Below, one piece after another: positions 21,469-30,712 of a DNA stretch of 64,000 nucleotides. This DNA is from Candidatus Lumbricidiphila eiseniae (GTDB lineage Bacteria; Actinomycetota; Actinomycetes; Actinomycetales; Microbacteriaceae), in the NCBI GenBank assembly GCA_002529645.1, contig NAEP01000052.1, positions 1 through 64,000 of the forward strand, read 5' to 3'. The notes under the pieces were generated by a model. That model was not told where the DNA came from. It searched no databases and was given only the letters and a program-made list of their open reading frames with translations. The first letter of the stretch is position 1. The number at the start of each line of letters is the position of its first letter. The position numbers were made by a program, and so were the translations under genes.

Positions 21469-24078
21469 GTGCCGAAAAACAAAAAACCGCAGGGCGGACG
21501 CCCCGCAAAAAACTTCGACCCCGCTCGCTCGAAACGCGGTGCCGACAAGATCACCGGAACTGACCGGAAGCCCGGATCGCGTAGTCCCGGACATCGTGGT
21601 TATCGCCCGGAAGGCGCCGCCGAGACACCCCGCAAGGAACGCTGGTCTCGCGATGAGCGGGCCGCGATGGGTCGCACCGCGCACCGCGCCGACCGCGACG
21701 GTGTCACCGCAGTGCGCGAGGCCGGTGGGTCGCACGCAGCCGGACCGCGGTCTGCGCGATTCGACGAACGCGAGACTCGCTCTGGTTATCGGGATGTCCG
21801 GGCCGCGGGCCGCGGGCCGAGGGCCGGTTTTGCCGACCGATCGGCACTGGGCGAGACGCGCTCCGACGTTCGTGGTGAGGGTCGGGACGTTCGTGGTGTT
21901 CGTGGTGAGGATCGGGAGATCCGTGGTGCCCACATCGACGCCCGCCCTTCACGCGGTGAGTACCGCACAAACTCTCGTGACCCTCGCCCCGGTGGAGACC
22001 GTTTTGAGCGGGGTGACCGTCCCGAACGTAGAGGCTTGTCAGGGTCGGGCCGTTCCGTTCAGGCCGGTCGGCCGAATTTTGGTGACCGAAGTTCTTACTC
22101 GACAAATGGTGATCGACCTCGATTTGGTAATCGTTCTGATCGCTCCGCTGGTGCCGACCGGCCGCCATTCGGTGAGCGCCCGCGTTTCAGCGACCGTGGT
22201 GAGCGCCCGACACGAACGGGCCGACCGAGCTACGAGGATCGCCCGGGGAGGGGAGATCGTGCGGGATTCAGTGACCGTGCGGTTCGCGCCGATCGCCGGA
22301 ATAATGATGATCATGCCGTGCACACGGAGCGCTTCGGCGGCGGGGATCGTGACCGCATCAACCGTCCGAACCGTGGTGATCGTGGTGACCGTCCCGCGCG
22401 CGTTGACCGTCCGTCGTACGGGGATCGCTCGGCGTACGGTGACCGCTCGGCGGGTGGGGATCGCACGATGGGCGGGGATCGTCCGGCATGGTCTGCCCGC
22501 GGGAGTTACAGTGACCGCCCGGGTCGTGGTGATCGCCCAACCCGCGGTGATCGACCGGGTTACGGTGATCGACCGGGTTACGGTGATCGTCCGGGTTACG
22601 GTGATCGCCCAACCCGTGGCGACCGCCCGGGTCACGCCGACCGCCCGATCCGCGGTGATCGCCCGACCCGTGGCGACCGTCCGGGTTACGCCGACCGCCC
22701 GGGTCGTGGTGATCGCCCCTCCCACAGCGACCGTCCACAGCGGTTTGACCGTCGGGGCGGAGACGACCGCGGGGCATCCCGTTTTGCCACCGTTGATGAT
22801 GTGGTGCTCGAGCGGTTGGAAGCCGACGCCATAGCCGCCGAAGACGTAGACGGGGTCAGCTTCGCTGACCTCGGCCTGGGCGCTAACGTCGTTGCCGCGC
22901 TTCGCGAACTCGGCGCGAGCGCACCGTTTGCCATTCAGACCGCGACGATTCCGGCGGTCCTCGAAGGCCGCGACGTACTCGGTCGTGGTCGGACCGGATC
23001 GGGGAAAACCATCGCGTTTGGGGCGCCCGTCGTGGAACGTCTTATGCGGCAGTGGTCAGAGGGCGAACGCCCCGGCACCAAGCGGCAAGTTGGGCGCAAG
23101 CCGCGAGCTCTTATTCTTGCCCCAACCCGCGAACTTGCACTGCAGATTGACCGCACCGTGCAGCCAATCGCGCAGAGCGTGGGACTGTTCACCACCCAGA
23201 TCTACGGCGGTGTGCCTCAGGCACGCCAGGTCGGTGCTCTCCAGCGCGGAGTTGACATCATTATTGGCACACCCGGTCGGATCGAAGATCTCATCGAGCA
23301 GCGGCGACTTGACCTCAGTGAGGTCTCCATCACCGTGCTCGATGAAGCCGATCACATGTGTGACCTCGGGTTTCTGGAACCGGTGCAGCGAATCCTTCGT
23401 CGCACCGCGGCGGGTGGGCAGAGGCTGCTCTTCTCGGCGACTCTCGACAAGGGTGTTGCCAAACTCGTCGACGAGTTTCTCGTAGAACCATCGGTGCACG
23501 AGGTGGCAGGTGAGGACCAGGCATCCTCGACCATTGATCACCGCGTGCTTGTCATTGACCAGCGTGATAAGCGCGACATTGTTGCGCAGCTTGCCGATCG
23601 AGAGGGCAAAGTGCTCGTGTTCTCGCGCACCCGCGCCTTTGCCGAAGAGCTCACCGATCACCTCGAAGATCACGGGCTCTACGCGGTATCGCTGCACGGT
23701 GACCTCAATCAGTCCCGCCGCACCCGCAACCTGCACCAACTGGTGAGCGGCCGGGTGAACGTGCTGGTTGCGACGGATGTCGCGGCCCGGGGCATCCACG
23801 TTGACGACATCGACCTGGTCATTCAGGCGGATGCCCCGGACGACTACAAGACCTACCTACACCGCTCCGGCCGCACCGGCCGCGCCGGTAAAACGGGTCG
23901 AGTCGTCACGCTCATCCCACACAATCGGCGTCGCCGGATGGCCGATCTGCTCAACCGTGCCGAAATCGATGTGGACTTTGCCGAACTGCGGCTCGGGGAT
24001 GCGTCGCCGTTTGAGACGGCACCCGTGGGGAGATCTGTTGCGGGAACACCCGTTATCGGAGGGTCTGTTGACGGGTGA
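21469..24078 (+). CDS. DEAD-box RNA helicase with long Arg/Gly/Asp-rich N-terminal region
   Basis: 869 residues from a GTG start (M-P-K-N-K-K-P-Q-G-G-R-P). The first 430 or so residues are disordered and dominated by R, G, D and P, resolving into G-D-R-P-G-Y-type units of about five residues (DNA 22510-22740). The helicase core follows: Q motif F-A-D-L-G-L, motif I G-R-T-G-S-G-K-T, P-T-R-E-L-A, T-P-G-R, D-E-A-D, S-A-T, V-A-T-D-V-A-A-R-G-I and H-R-S-G-R-T-G-R. It should remodel RNA. The R/G-rich extension is N-terminal, whereas in most bacterial DEAD-box proteins basic tails are C-terminal. Such regions bind RNA and can drive condensates (inference). Confidence 0.93.
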   Translation: MPKNKKPQGGRPAKNFDPARSKRGADKITGTDRKPGSRSPGHRGYRPEGAAETPRKERWSRDERAAMGRTAHRADRDGVTAVREAGGSHAAGPRSARFDERETRSGYRDVRAAGRGPRAGFADRSALGETRSDVRGEGRDVRGVRGEDREIRGAHIDARPSRGEYRTNSRDPRPGGDRFERGDRPERRGLSGSGRSVQAGRPNFGDRSSYSTNGDRPRFGNRSDRSAGADRPPFGERPRFSDRGERPTRTGRPSYEDRPGRGDRAGFSDRAVRADRRNNDDHAVHTERFGGGDRDRINRPNRGDRGDRPARVDRPSYGDRSAYGDRSAGGDRTMGGDRPAWSARGSYSDRPGRGDRPTRGDRPGYGDRPGYGDRPGYGDRPTRGDRPGHADRPIRGDRPTRGDRPGYADRPGRGDRPSHSDRPQRFDRRGGDDRGASRFATVDDVVLERLEADAIAAEDVDGVSFADLGLGANVVAALRELGASAPFAIQTATIPAVLEGRDVLGRGRTGSGKTIAFGAPVVERLMRQWSEGERPGTKRQVGRKPRALILAPTRELALQIDRTVQPIAQSVGLFTTQIYGGVPQARQVGALQRGVDIIIGTPGRIEDLIEQRRLDLSEVSITVLDEADHMCDLGFLEPVQRILRRTAAGGQRLLFSATLDKGVAKLVDEFLVEPSVHEVAGEDQASSTIDHRVLVIDQRDKRDIVAQLADREGKVLVFSRTRAFAEELTDHLEDHGLYAVSLHGDLNQSRRTRNLHQLVSGRVNVLVATDVAARGIHVDDIDLVIQADAPDDYKTYLHRSGRTGRAGKTGRVVTLIPHNRRRRMADLLNRAEIDVDFAELRLGDASPFETAPVGRSVAGTPVIGGSVDG

Positions 24079-24100
24079 TGTGTGACCGGAGATCTGTCGC
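24029..24100. repeat. Three short repeats at ~30-bp spacing across the helicase stop
   Basis: GGAGATCTGTTG-like words start at about 24029, 24058 and 24088. The first two are in the last codons of the helicase and the third is after the stop. Spacing is 29-30 bp, half of the ~60-bp period seen elsewhere. Confidence 0.45.
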
Positions 24101-24199
24101 ACCATCGGCATTAGTGCGCCGAGCCACGGAGCTTACGGACGGTTTCCACGTGCAGGATGCAGACTGGACAGGTTGTTTTCCAGAGAAATGAGTTGACCC

Positions 24200-25171
24200 G
24201 TGAATCAGAACCCTCCTCGCGCTGTTGGTGTGACGCTCTGTGCGATCGCGGTGGGTGCGCTGGTAACCCTGTCTGGCTGCTCCGGAGCGAACGGAAATCA
24301 GGACTATCAGAGCAGCGGCGCGGGATGTATGAAGGTGTCATCAGGAGACGTGAGTCGGGCGGTCAAGGTGACCGGCGATATTGGCAGCCCGGTAACGGCG
24401 ACCTTTAAGACACCGGCGGCGGCAAAAACACTGCAGCGGTCGCTCGCGAAGAAGGGTAGCGGCTCCGAGGACATCCCGGTTGGAACGACGGTAAGCGTCA
24501 CCATCACGCTCTACAACGGCACAACGGGGAAGCAACTCAACGAATCAAAGGGTGAGATCAAGACGGGCGACCAACAGGTGTTTGAGGCACTGCGTGCGGC
24601 TGTTGACTGCGTTCCTGCCGGGTCACGCACCGTTGTTGTGGCCCCTCCGGCGTCTCTTTTTGGGTCAGCCGGAAACAGTGAGCTTGGCGTTAGCGCGACG
24701 GACACGGTCGTCATGATCACAGACCTCCAGGCGGCTTCTCCACCGCTGGTTCCGGGTGCGTGGACCTCCGATGTTCCCACTGTGACATGGGATGCCTCCG
24801 GCAAGCCGAGTGTCACTCTTCCCGGCCCGACACCACCAAAAGACCTCGTGTTGAACGTGTTGCAAAAAGGAACGGGTGCCACCGTCAAGGACGGTGACTC
24901 TGTCACTCTGGACTACCAGGGCACGAGCTGGGAAGACGGCAAGCTCTTCGATGAGAGCTACGGTAAGCAGCCTGCAACCTTTGCTACCGGCAGTGTCGTT
25001 AAGGGATTTGGTGCTGCGCTCATTGGCCAAACCGTCGGCACCAAACTTATTGTGAGCATTCCACCGCAGTACGGTTACGGAACTGACCCCAACTCCCCTA
25101 GTAGCAACGGCCTCGGTGGCAAGACCCTTGTGTTTGTTGTTGACATCAAGGACACCGGGTCGGCTCAGTAG
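24200..25171 (+). CDS. FKBP-type peptidyl-prolyl cis-trans isomerase lipoprotein
   Basis: 323 residues with a GTG start. The signal peptide ends in the lipobox L-S-G-C (Cys at about residue 27). The C-terminal FKBP domain carries G-D-S-V-T-L-D-Y-Q-G, F-D-E-S-Y-G, V-V-K-G-F-G-A-A-L-I-G-Q and I-P-P-Q-Y-G-Y-G. A central domain of about 150 residues resembles a degenerate FKBP fold. The protein should sit on the outer face of the membrane and catalyse proline isomerisation of exported proteins. It stands alone, 121 bp after the helicase. Confidence 0.9.
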   Translation: MNQNPPRAVGVTLCAIAVGALVTLSGCSGANGNQDYQSSGAGCMKVSSGDVSRAVKVTGDIGSPVTATFKTPAAAKTLQRSLAKKGSGSEDIPVGTTVSVTITLYNGTTGKQLNESKGEIKTGDQQVFEALRAAVDCVPAGSRTVVVAPPASLFGSAGNSELGVSATDTVVMITDLQAASPPLVPGAWTSDVPTVTWDASGKPSVTLPGPTPPKDLVLNVLQKGTGATVKDGDSVTLDYQGTSWEDGKLFDESYGKQPATFATGSVVKGFGAALIGQTVGTKLIVSIPPQYGYGTDPNSPSSNGLGGKTLVFVVDIKDTGSAQ

Positions 25172-25224
25172 CGTGCTCACAAGATCGGCGGCGGGATCTC
25201 GGTCGTGGCCGATACCGTTGAGGC

Positions 25225-28200
25225 ATGTTCCTTCAGGGTGACTGTGTCGTTACGAGCGCGAGCGATCTAGCGTCTGCGTCAACGTGCGAGTTTGCGTTCC
25301 TCCGTGCTCTTGACGCAAAGCTTGGGCGAATCGAGGCAGTCATCGAGAACGATGATCCGCTCCGCCGCCGAGCAGCCGGGCTCGGTATCGAGCATGAGCG
25401 TCGGGTGCTTGAGCGGTATCGGGAGGAGTTTGGTGACGGGGTCGTGGCGGTGTCCGACCCGTTTGACAAGCGGGATGGGGCATCGGTTGCTGCTGCGGTT
25501 GCGCAGACACTCGCGGCCTTCACGGTCGGAGCTCCTGTCATCTTCCAGGCGTGTTTTCGTGACAAGGGCTTTATCGGGTTTGCTGACTTCATAGTCCGTC
25601 AACATGACGGTCGATATCTTGTGCAAGATACGAAGCTTGCCCGCCGGGCGAAGGTGAGTGCGTTGCTGCAATTGGCGGCCTACGCCGAGCAACTTGATCG
25701 CCTGGGCATTCCGCGCACCGACACCGTGGAGCTCTTGTTGGGCGATGGCGCGGTCAGCAGTCATCGACTCGATGATATTGCACCGGTGTATCGGCGACGG
25801 CGGGCGCGGTTGGAGCAGATTGTCGCCGAACGGTTGGCTGATTCAGGCCCGGTCGTGTGGGGCGACCCGCGCTACGAGTGTGACGGTCGGTGTGACACGT
25901 GCGTCCGCGAGATCGAGCGCACGCGCAGTGTTTTGCTCGTGGCCGGACTGCGTACGACGCAGGCCACCAGCCTCGCAGAGGTCGGCGTGAACACGATCGA
26001 GGAGTTGGCTGTATCGACGGGATCCGTGCCGGGCATCCTTGATGCGACACTGGCGAACCTTCGCGCGCAGGCCGGACTGCAGATCGCAGCGGAAGAGGCG
26101 GAGGCGAGGGCAGCAGTGGCCGAGGTTCCAGTGGTGGCCTCTGGTGGGGGTGGAGTGTCGGGGGGTGAGGTTCCGGTGGTGGCGAGTGGGGGTGAGGTTC
26201 CGGTGGTGGCGAGTGGGGATGGGGTTCCGGTGGTGCCGACTGGGGATGGGGTTCCGGTGGTGCTGAGCGCTGGGCGCGACATCCTGCCGCCGCCCATTAT
26301 CGTGCGGGATGCTTCGGCCTTGGGGGCTATCCCACCGCCTTCGCCGGGCGATCTGTTTTTTGATTTCGAGGGTGACCCGCTCTACACCGAGGGGAAGGCA
26401 GAGCAGTGGGGAATCGACTACCTCTTCGGAATGGTCGACAGCACGGAGACGTTCACCAGCCTGTGGGCACACAGCTTCCGCGATGAGAAGGCAGCCCTTG
26501 AGGGGTTCCTTGATCTGGTTGCGCTTCGTCGGGCGGCTCATCCTGATATGCACGTGTACCACTACGCGGACTATGAGCGGGCGCACCTGAGGTCGATTGC
26601 CGCGCGGCACGGTGTGCGCGAGGCAGAGGTTGATCAGCTTCTTCGCGACAGCGTGCTTGTTGACCTGTTTCCAATTATCAAGCGGGCCGTGCTTGTGGGG
26701 TCACGGTCCTACTCGCTGAAGAAACTTGAGGCGTTATACATGGGTTCGCAGCTGCGCGAAGCCGAGGTAAAGAACGGTGCTGAGTCGATTGGCCAGTATG
26801 TACGGGCGCGTGAACTCGCTGAGAGCGATGCAATTGAGGAGGAAACCGGTCTGCCTGGCCGGATAGTGGCGGATCGTATTCTGGCCGATATTGCGGACTA
26901 CAATCGGTACGACTGTATTTCGACGCTGCGATTGCGCGATTGGTTGCTCGCGCGGGCGCAGGACGCGGGTGTGCGCCCCGTGGTGCGGGTTGTGGGAGTG
27001 GAGCGGGAGCACGAGACATCCCCACTCGCGGCTGTTTTGCGTGACTGGGCCGGCTCGGCAGACGGGCGAGATTCCGACCACACGGCGCTGGCGCTGGCCG
27101 GCGCCGCGATTGGCTATCACGAACGGGAAGAAAAGAGTTTCTGGTGGGCGCATTTTTTCCGAGCTGAACAGCCGATGGAGTTGTGGGAAGAACAGCGCAA
27201 TGTCATTATTGTCGACCCTGCGGCATCCCGGGTACGGCAGGGGTGGGTGGCCACTGACCACCGGCGGGTAGAACGTCGACTCGTCGAGTTGCGTGGCCGC
27301 GTGGCGTTGGGCTCCCGATTTAGTGTTGGCGCGCAGCTTATGGTGCTTTATGAACCGCCCGCGCCGTGCCCTCAGCCCGATCTTGTGCCGGGATCGCGGA
27401 TGAGTCACCGAATTATTGTGCGCGAGGTGTTGCTGGATGGTCTTCTCGTGGAGGAAACCGCCATAAACGCGGTGACGTGGAACGAGTTGCCCAGTGCGGT
27501 GGTGCCTGGCCCGCCGCCACCGGCAGGGCGGCAGCGTGGAGCCATTGAGGAATGGGCAGCCGAAATCGTCAGCGTCAACGAGGGTGGACCCGTTGCCGAT
27601 GACGGTACGGCGTTGGCACCGATCTGGCCGAAGAATGCGGTGATCGATATTCTCCGTCGCATGCCACCGCGTACCCGTGATGGGTGCTTGATTATCACGA
27701 CGCAGGATGACCCTATTGTGGCAATAACCGAGGCTATTCTGCGACTTGACAGCTCCTACCTCGCGGTGCAGGGTCCGCCCGGCACGGGAAAAACCTACTG
27801 TGGTTCGCACGTTATTGCTGCTCTTGTGCGTGAGCATCACATGAAGATCGGTGTGGTCGCCCAATCGCACGCTGTTATTGAGAATTTGCTCGGGGCAGTC
27901 GTTGCGGCGGGAGTACCACCCGAACTTGTGGGAAAAGTGCCCAAGGATGCGTCGGCTACCGCTGCGACCGCGGCTCCGGTTCCGAGTCCTGTCTTCCGAG
28001 CTCTCGCTAAGAATCAGCATGCGCGATTCACCGCGGAACAGGCCGAGAGTGGATTTGTGCTGGGTGGTACTGCCTGGGATTTTGCAAACGCTGGTCGGGT
28101 TGCCCGCGGTTTGCTTGACCTTCTCGTTATTGATGAGGCAGGGCAATTCTCTCTTGCCTCCACCATCGCTGCCGGAGTTTCAGCGCGCAATCTTTTACTG

Positions 28201-28956
28201 CTGGGAGATCCGCAGCAGTTGCCGCAGGTGAGTCAGAACTCTCACCCCGAACCGATAGACGAGTCTGTGCTCGGGTGGGTTGCACAGGACCACGACGTTC
28301 TGCCGTCCGGGTTCGGGGTGTTTCTCGCCGAGAGTCGGCGTCTGCATCCGGCTGTTGCGGCACCGGTGTCGGCGCTCTCCTACGGGGGAGAACTACGGTC
28401 CCATCCCAGCGCATCGGAGCGAACACTCCTCGGTGTAGAACCTGGATTACATCCCGTGCCTATTCGGCACGAGGGTAACACCACCGGTTCCGTTGAAGAG
28501 GCTGAACAGGTGGTGGATATTATTCGCTCACTGCAGGGGTCTTCCTGGCTAGATTCGGGTGAGGGTGGTGGCCCACGCCCGCTCGATACAGCGGATTTCA
28601 TTGTGGTTACTCCGTACAACGCTCAGCTCGTTGTTATTGAGGAAGCGCTTGTGAGTGCTGGATTCGGCGGAGTTGCGGTGGGCACTGTTGACAAGTTTCA
28701 GGGTCAGGAGGCTGTTATTGCGATTGTGTCCCTCGCGGCATCCTCTTCGCAGGTGGCACCTCGTGGGCTGGAGTTTTTGTTGCTGAAGAATAGACTCAAT
28801 GTCGCAATTTCCCGTGCAAAATGGGCAGCGTACCTCGTGTATTCGCCAGAACTTGCCGATGGATTGCCCCACACGGTGGAGGGAGTCGCCCGTGTGAGTG
28901 CATTCATTCGCCTGATTGAGTCGCAGCGCAGTGATGAGACACACAATCTGCTATGA
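25225..28956 (+). CDS. TM0106-family RecB-like nuclease fused to superfamily 1 helicase
   Basis: 1243 residues. The N-terminal PD-(D/E)xK-type nuclease contains Y-L-V-Q-D-T-K-L-A-R and L-L-Q-L-A-A-Y-A. A low-complexity linker (about 26110-26270) repeats V-P-V-V-A-S-G five times. A DEDD-like exonuclease domain begins D-L-F-F-D-F-E-G-D-P, and the helicase has Walker A G-P-P-G-T-G-K-T (about residue 851), V-I-D-E-A-G-Q, L-L-G-D-P-Q-Q-L-P and the terminal N-V-A-I-S-R-A-K. This matches bifunctional RecB-family nuclease/helicase proteins thought to process DNA or RNA ends. The role is unproven; defence or repair are both plausible. It is a single gene with no obvious partner. Confidence 0.9.
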   Translation: MFLQGDCVVTSASDLASASTCEFAFLRALDAKLGRIEAVIENDDPLRRRAAGLGIEHERRVLERYREEFGDGVVAVSDPFDKRDGASVAAAVAQTLAAFTVGAPVIFQACFRDKGFIGFADFIVRQHDGRYLVQDTKLARRAKVSALLQLAAYAEQLDRLGIPRTDTVELLLGDGAVSSHRLDDIAPVYRRRRARLEQIVAERLADSGPVVWGDPRYECDGRCDTCVREIERTRSVLLVAGLRTTQATSLAEVGVNTIEELAVSTGSVPGILDATLANLRAQAGLQIAAEEAEARAAVAEVPVVASGGGGVSGGEVPVVASGGEVPVVASGDGVPVVPTGDGVPVVLSAGRDILPPPIIVRDASALGAIPPPSPGDLFFDFEGDPLYTEGKAEQWGIDYLFGMVDSTETFTSLWAHSFRDEKAALEGFLDLVALRRAAHPDMHVYHYADYERAHLRSIAARHGVREAEVDQLLRDSVLVDLFPIIKRAVLVGSRSYSLKKLEALYMGSQLREAEVKNGAESIGQYVRARELAESDAIEEETGLPGRIVADRILADIADYNRYDCISTLRLRDWLLARAQDAGVRPVVRVVGVEREHETSPLAAVLRDWAGSADGRDSDHTALALAGAAIGYHEREEKSFWWAHFFRAEQPMELWEEQRNVIIVDPAASRVRQGWVATDHRRVERRLVELRGRVALGSRFSVGAQLMVLYEPPAPCPQPDLVPGSRMSHRIIVREVLLDGLLVEETAINAVTWNELPSAVVPGPPPPAGRQRGAIEEWAAEIVSVNEGGPVADDGTALAPIWPKNAVIDILRRMPPRTRDGCLIITTQDDPIVAITEAILRLDSSYLAVQGPPGTGKTYCGSHVIAALVREHHMKIGVVAQSHAVIENLLGAVVAAGVPPELVGKVPKDASATAATAAPVPSPVFRALAKNQHARFTAEQAESGFVLGGTAWDFANAGRVARGLLDLLVIDEAGQFSLASTIAAGVSARNLLLLGDPQQLPQVSQNSHPEPIDESVLGWVAQDHDVLPSGFGVFLAESRRLHPAVAAPVSALSYGGELRSHPSASERTLLGVEPGLHPVPIRHEGNTTGSVEEAEQVVDIIRSLQGSSWLDSGEGGGPRPLDTADFIVVTPYNAQLVVIEEALVSAGFGGVAVGTVDKFQGQEAVIAIVSLAASSSQVAPRGLEFLLLKNRLNVAISRAKWAAYLVYSPELADGLPHTVEGVARVSAFIRLIESQRSDETHNLL

Positions 28957-28960
28957 GTTG

Positions 28961-29052
28961 TGGAATAAGCTCAGCCATCGGTCGCGAGCCTCAATAGTGT
29001 CTAGTGCCGGTTAGTGGAATAATATTCGGCTGCCGGTGATGTGAGAATAGTG
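28961..29052. repeat. Decayed ~54-bp tandem duplication after the nuclease/helicase stop
   Basis: TGGAATAA recurs at 28961 and 29015, and AATAGTG at 28993 and 29046. The sequence between is alignable with a few indels and mostly transition differences. This looks like one duplicated 3'-flank unit. Confidence 0.5.
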
Positions 29053-29119
29053 CTTAGCGTTGCCGACCGGTTGTGGCTCGGTGGTCGTTCGAGATACCGT
29101 CTTCACGTAGGGTTGTGGT

Positions 29120-29416
29120 ATGTCTTCAGAATCAACCGATCTTCACCCTGAACGAATCACTATGTACGGCGCGGCCTGGTGCATCGATTGCCGTCGCTCG
29201 AAAGCGTTGCTCGATACGCGAAAAGTTGACTACGACTATGTTGACCTGGAACAGGTCGTTGACGGGGCCGACCGTGCAAAAGCGATCAGTGGGCGCACAC
29301 AGATTCCGGTCGTTGTCTTCCCGGACGGTACTCACATGACCGAGCCCACCGATGCGCAACTCGGTACAAAGCTTGACGAACTCTTTGCCGCACAGTCGCC
29401 ACCTCGGAGTCTGTGA
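29120..29416 (+). CDS. Glutaredoxin-like (mycoredoxin-type) protein
   Basis: 98 residues starting M-S-S-E-S-T-D-L. The thioredoxin fold carries the redox pair in W-C-I-D-C, and T-Q-I-P-V-V-V-F-P-D-G supplies the cis-proline. Actinobacterial mycoredoxins reduce mixed disulfides with mycothiol; the typical active site is C-x-x-C, as here. An alternative in-frame start (M at T-M-Y-G) would remove the first beta strand and is unlikely. Confidence 0.85.
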   Translation: MSSESTDLHPERITMYGAAWCIDCRRSKALLDTRKVDYDYVDLEQVVDGADRAKAISGRTQIPVVVFPDGTHMTEPTDAQLGTKLDELFAAQSPPRSL

Positions 29417-29460
29417 CCCGGGGCATCCCCCTCGGCCTTTACCGTCTTCTCTGTTGCCGC

Positions 29461-29626
29461 CGTGTCACCTCTCCGGGAGGGCTGTCCTGGATGCCCGGCT
29501 GGAAACCGAAAGGGATGGCGCGTGTCGCCCTCCCCGGGAGGGAGCTGTCCGCTATCCGTGACATGATCCCAGGGCAATGCTCGTACCGAGCAGACCGGTG
29601 GAGCTGTCCGCTATCCGTGACATGAT
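29461..29626. repeat. ~60-bp-period tandem array upstream of the exonuclease gene
   Basis: An identical 27-mer occurs at 29541-29567 and 29600-29626 (core GCTGTCCGCTATCCGTGAC; period 59). A related earlier unit shares CCGGGAGG and GCTGTCC at 29473-29487. The first and second units also share CGTGTC at their 5' ends (29461 and 29521). The last copy ends seven bases before the exonuclease ATG, so the array forms its 5' flank. Confidence 0.75.
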
Positions 29627-29632
29627 ACGGGG

Positions 29633-30553
29633 ATGACCGACCGTCTCATGCTGCTCGATTCGGCATCGCTGTACTTTCGTGCCTTTTACGGTGTGCCCGA
29701 TAGGTTCCATGCGCCCGACGGTACACCGGTAAATGCTGTCCGGGGTTTTCTGGATATGATCGCGCGGTTGGTCAGTGAGTTCGAGGCGACCCATCTGGTG
29801 GCGTGCTGGGATGACGACTGGCGACCTGAATGGCGCGTCCGGCTTATCCCGAGCTACAAGACGCATCGGGTTGCCGAAGCCGTGTTGGAGGGAACGGATG
29901 TAGAACAGATCCCCGACCCGCTTGCGGTGCAGGTGCCGATCATCGTGGAGGCACTTGCTCTGCTGGGGATCGTGCGCGCCGGTGCAGCCGAACACGAGGC
30001 CGACGATGTGATCGGAACTCTCGCAACCGGAGCAGGCCTCCCCGTCGATATTGTGACGGGAGACCGAGACCTTTTCCAACTTGTGGATGACTCGGCATCG
30101 GTGCGAGTGGTCTATACCGCGCGGGGTATGAATCGTCTGCAGCTCGTGACGGAGTCATACATCAGTGAAAAGTACGGGGTGACTGCCGCTCAGTACGCGG
30201 ACTTTGCTGTCATGCGCGGTGATGTCTCGGATGGACTGCGCGGGGTCGCCGGGGTTGGCGAGAAGACTGCTGCATCGCTGTTGCAGCAGTACGGTGGTCT
30301 CGCACACATCCGGGCTGCTGCGCTCGATGAAGCAACCGCCATGTCCGCCTCCGTTCGAGGCACACTCACTGTGGCTGCTGAGTATCTGGATGTCGCGCCC
30401 CGGGTCGTGTGCGTTGTGCGGGATCTTCCGCTCGAGGTGGGGGACACAAGACTGAGGTGTCCAAGTGGGCAATACCGTGCAAGACTTCAGACCTTTGGGC
30501 AGAGGTGGGGTCTCGGTCAGTCTGTCAGTCGAATACTCGCCGTGCTTGAATGA
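29633..30553 (+). CDS. 5'-3' exonuclease (PolI N-terminal-like)
   Basis: 306 residues. Acidic metal-binding positions are seen in L-M-L-L-D-S-A-S-L-Y-F-R-A-F, C-W-D-D-D-W, H-E-A-D-D-V-I-G-T-L and V-T-G-D-R-D-L-F-Q-L. The helix-hairpin-helix region reads D-G-L-R-G-V-A-G-V-G-E-K-T-A. The family removes RNA primers or flaps; this is a stand-alone copy without a polymerase domain. The ATG follows ACGGGG closely, with the 27-bp repeat immediately upstream. Confidence 0.92.
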   Translation: MTDRLMLLDSASLYFRAFYGVPDRFHAPDGTPVNAVRGFLDMIARLVSEFEATHLVACWDDDWRPEWRVRLIPSYKTHRVAEAVLEGTDVEQIPDPLAVQVPIIVEALALLGIVRAGAAEHEADDVIGTLATGAGLPVDIVTGDRDLFQLVDDSASVRVVYTARGMNRLQLVTESYISEKYGVTAAQYADFAVMRGDVSDGLRGVAGVGEKTAASLLQQYGGLAHIRAAALDEATAMSASVRGTLTVAAEYLDVAPRVVCVVRDLPLEVGDTRLRCPSGQYRARLQTFGQRWGLGQSVSRILAVLE

Positions 30554-30561
30554 GTGTGTGT

Positions 30562-30650
30562 GTGTGACCCTGTTGCGTGGGGTGCCCCGACCATCGCGAT
30601 TGCGGAAGCGTATCCAAATCGGGTGTGACCCTGTTGCGTGAGGTGCCCCG
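30562..30650. repeat. 28-bp direct repeat pair with 33-bp spacer after the exonuclease gene
   Basis: Copies at 30562-30589 and 30623-30650 are identical except for one G/A. The shared 5' part is GTGTGACCCTGTTGCGTG. The spacer is 33 bp. A degenerate third copy (19 of 28 matches) may start at 30681. The region lies between convergent exonuclease and MFS genes. Confidence 0.8.
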
Positions 30651-30712
30651 TGCTGCAGCAGGCGTGAGCGTACAGTCTTCGTGCGGCCCTCTTCACGTGG
30701 GTGTCTCGACCG

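Noticed and set aside
22039-22725. Long minus-strand frame opposite the DEAD-box helicase
   Set aside because: Composition mirrors the R/G/D codon bias; no ribosome binding site and no recognisable domain.
26110-26275. 27-30-bp repeats in the nuclease/helicase gene as CRISPR
   Set aside because: Contiguous coding repeats (V-P-V-V-A-S-G units) without spacers.
25843-26610. Minus-strand frame inside the nuclease/helicase gene
   Set aside because: Shadow of the coding strand with repetitive H-H-R-N-P composition.
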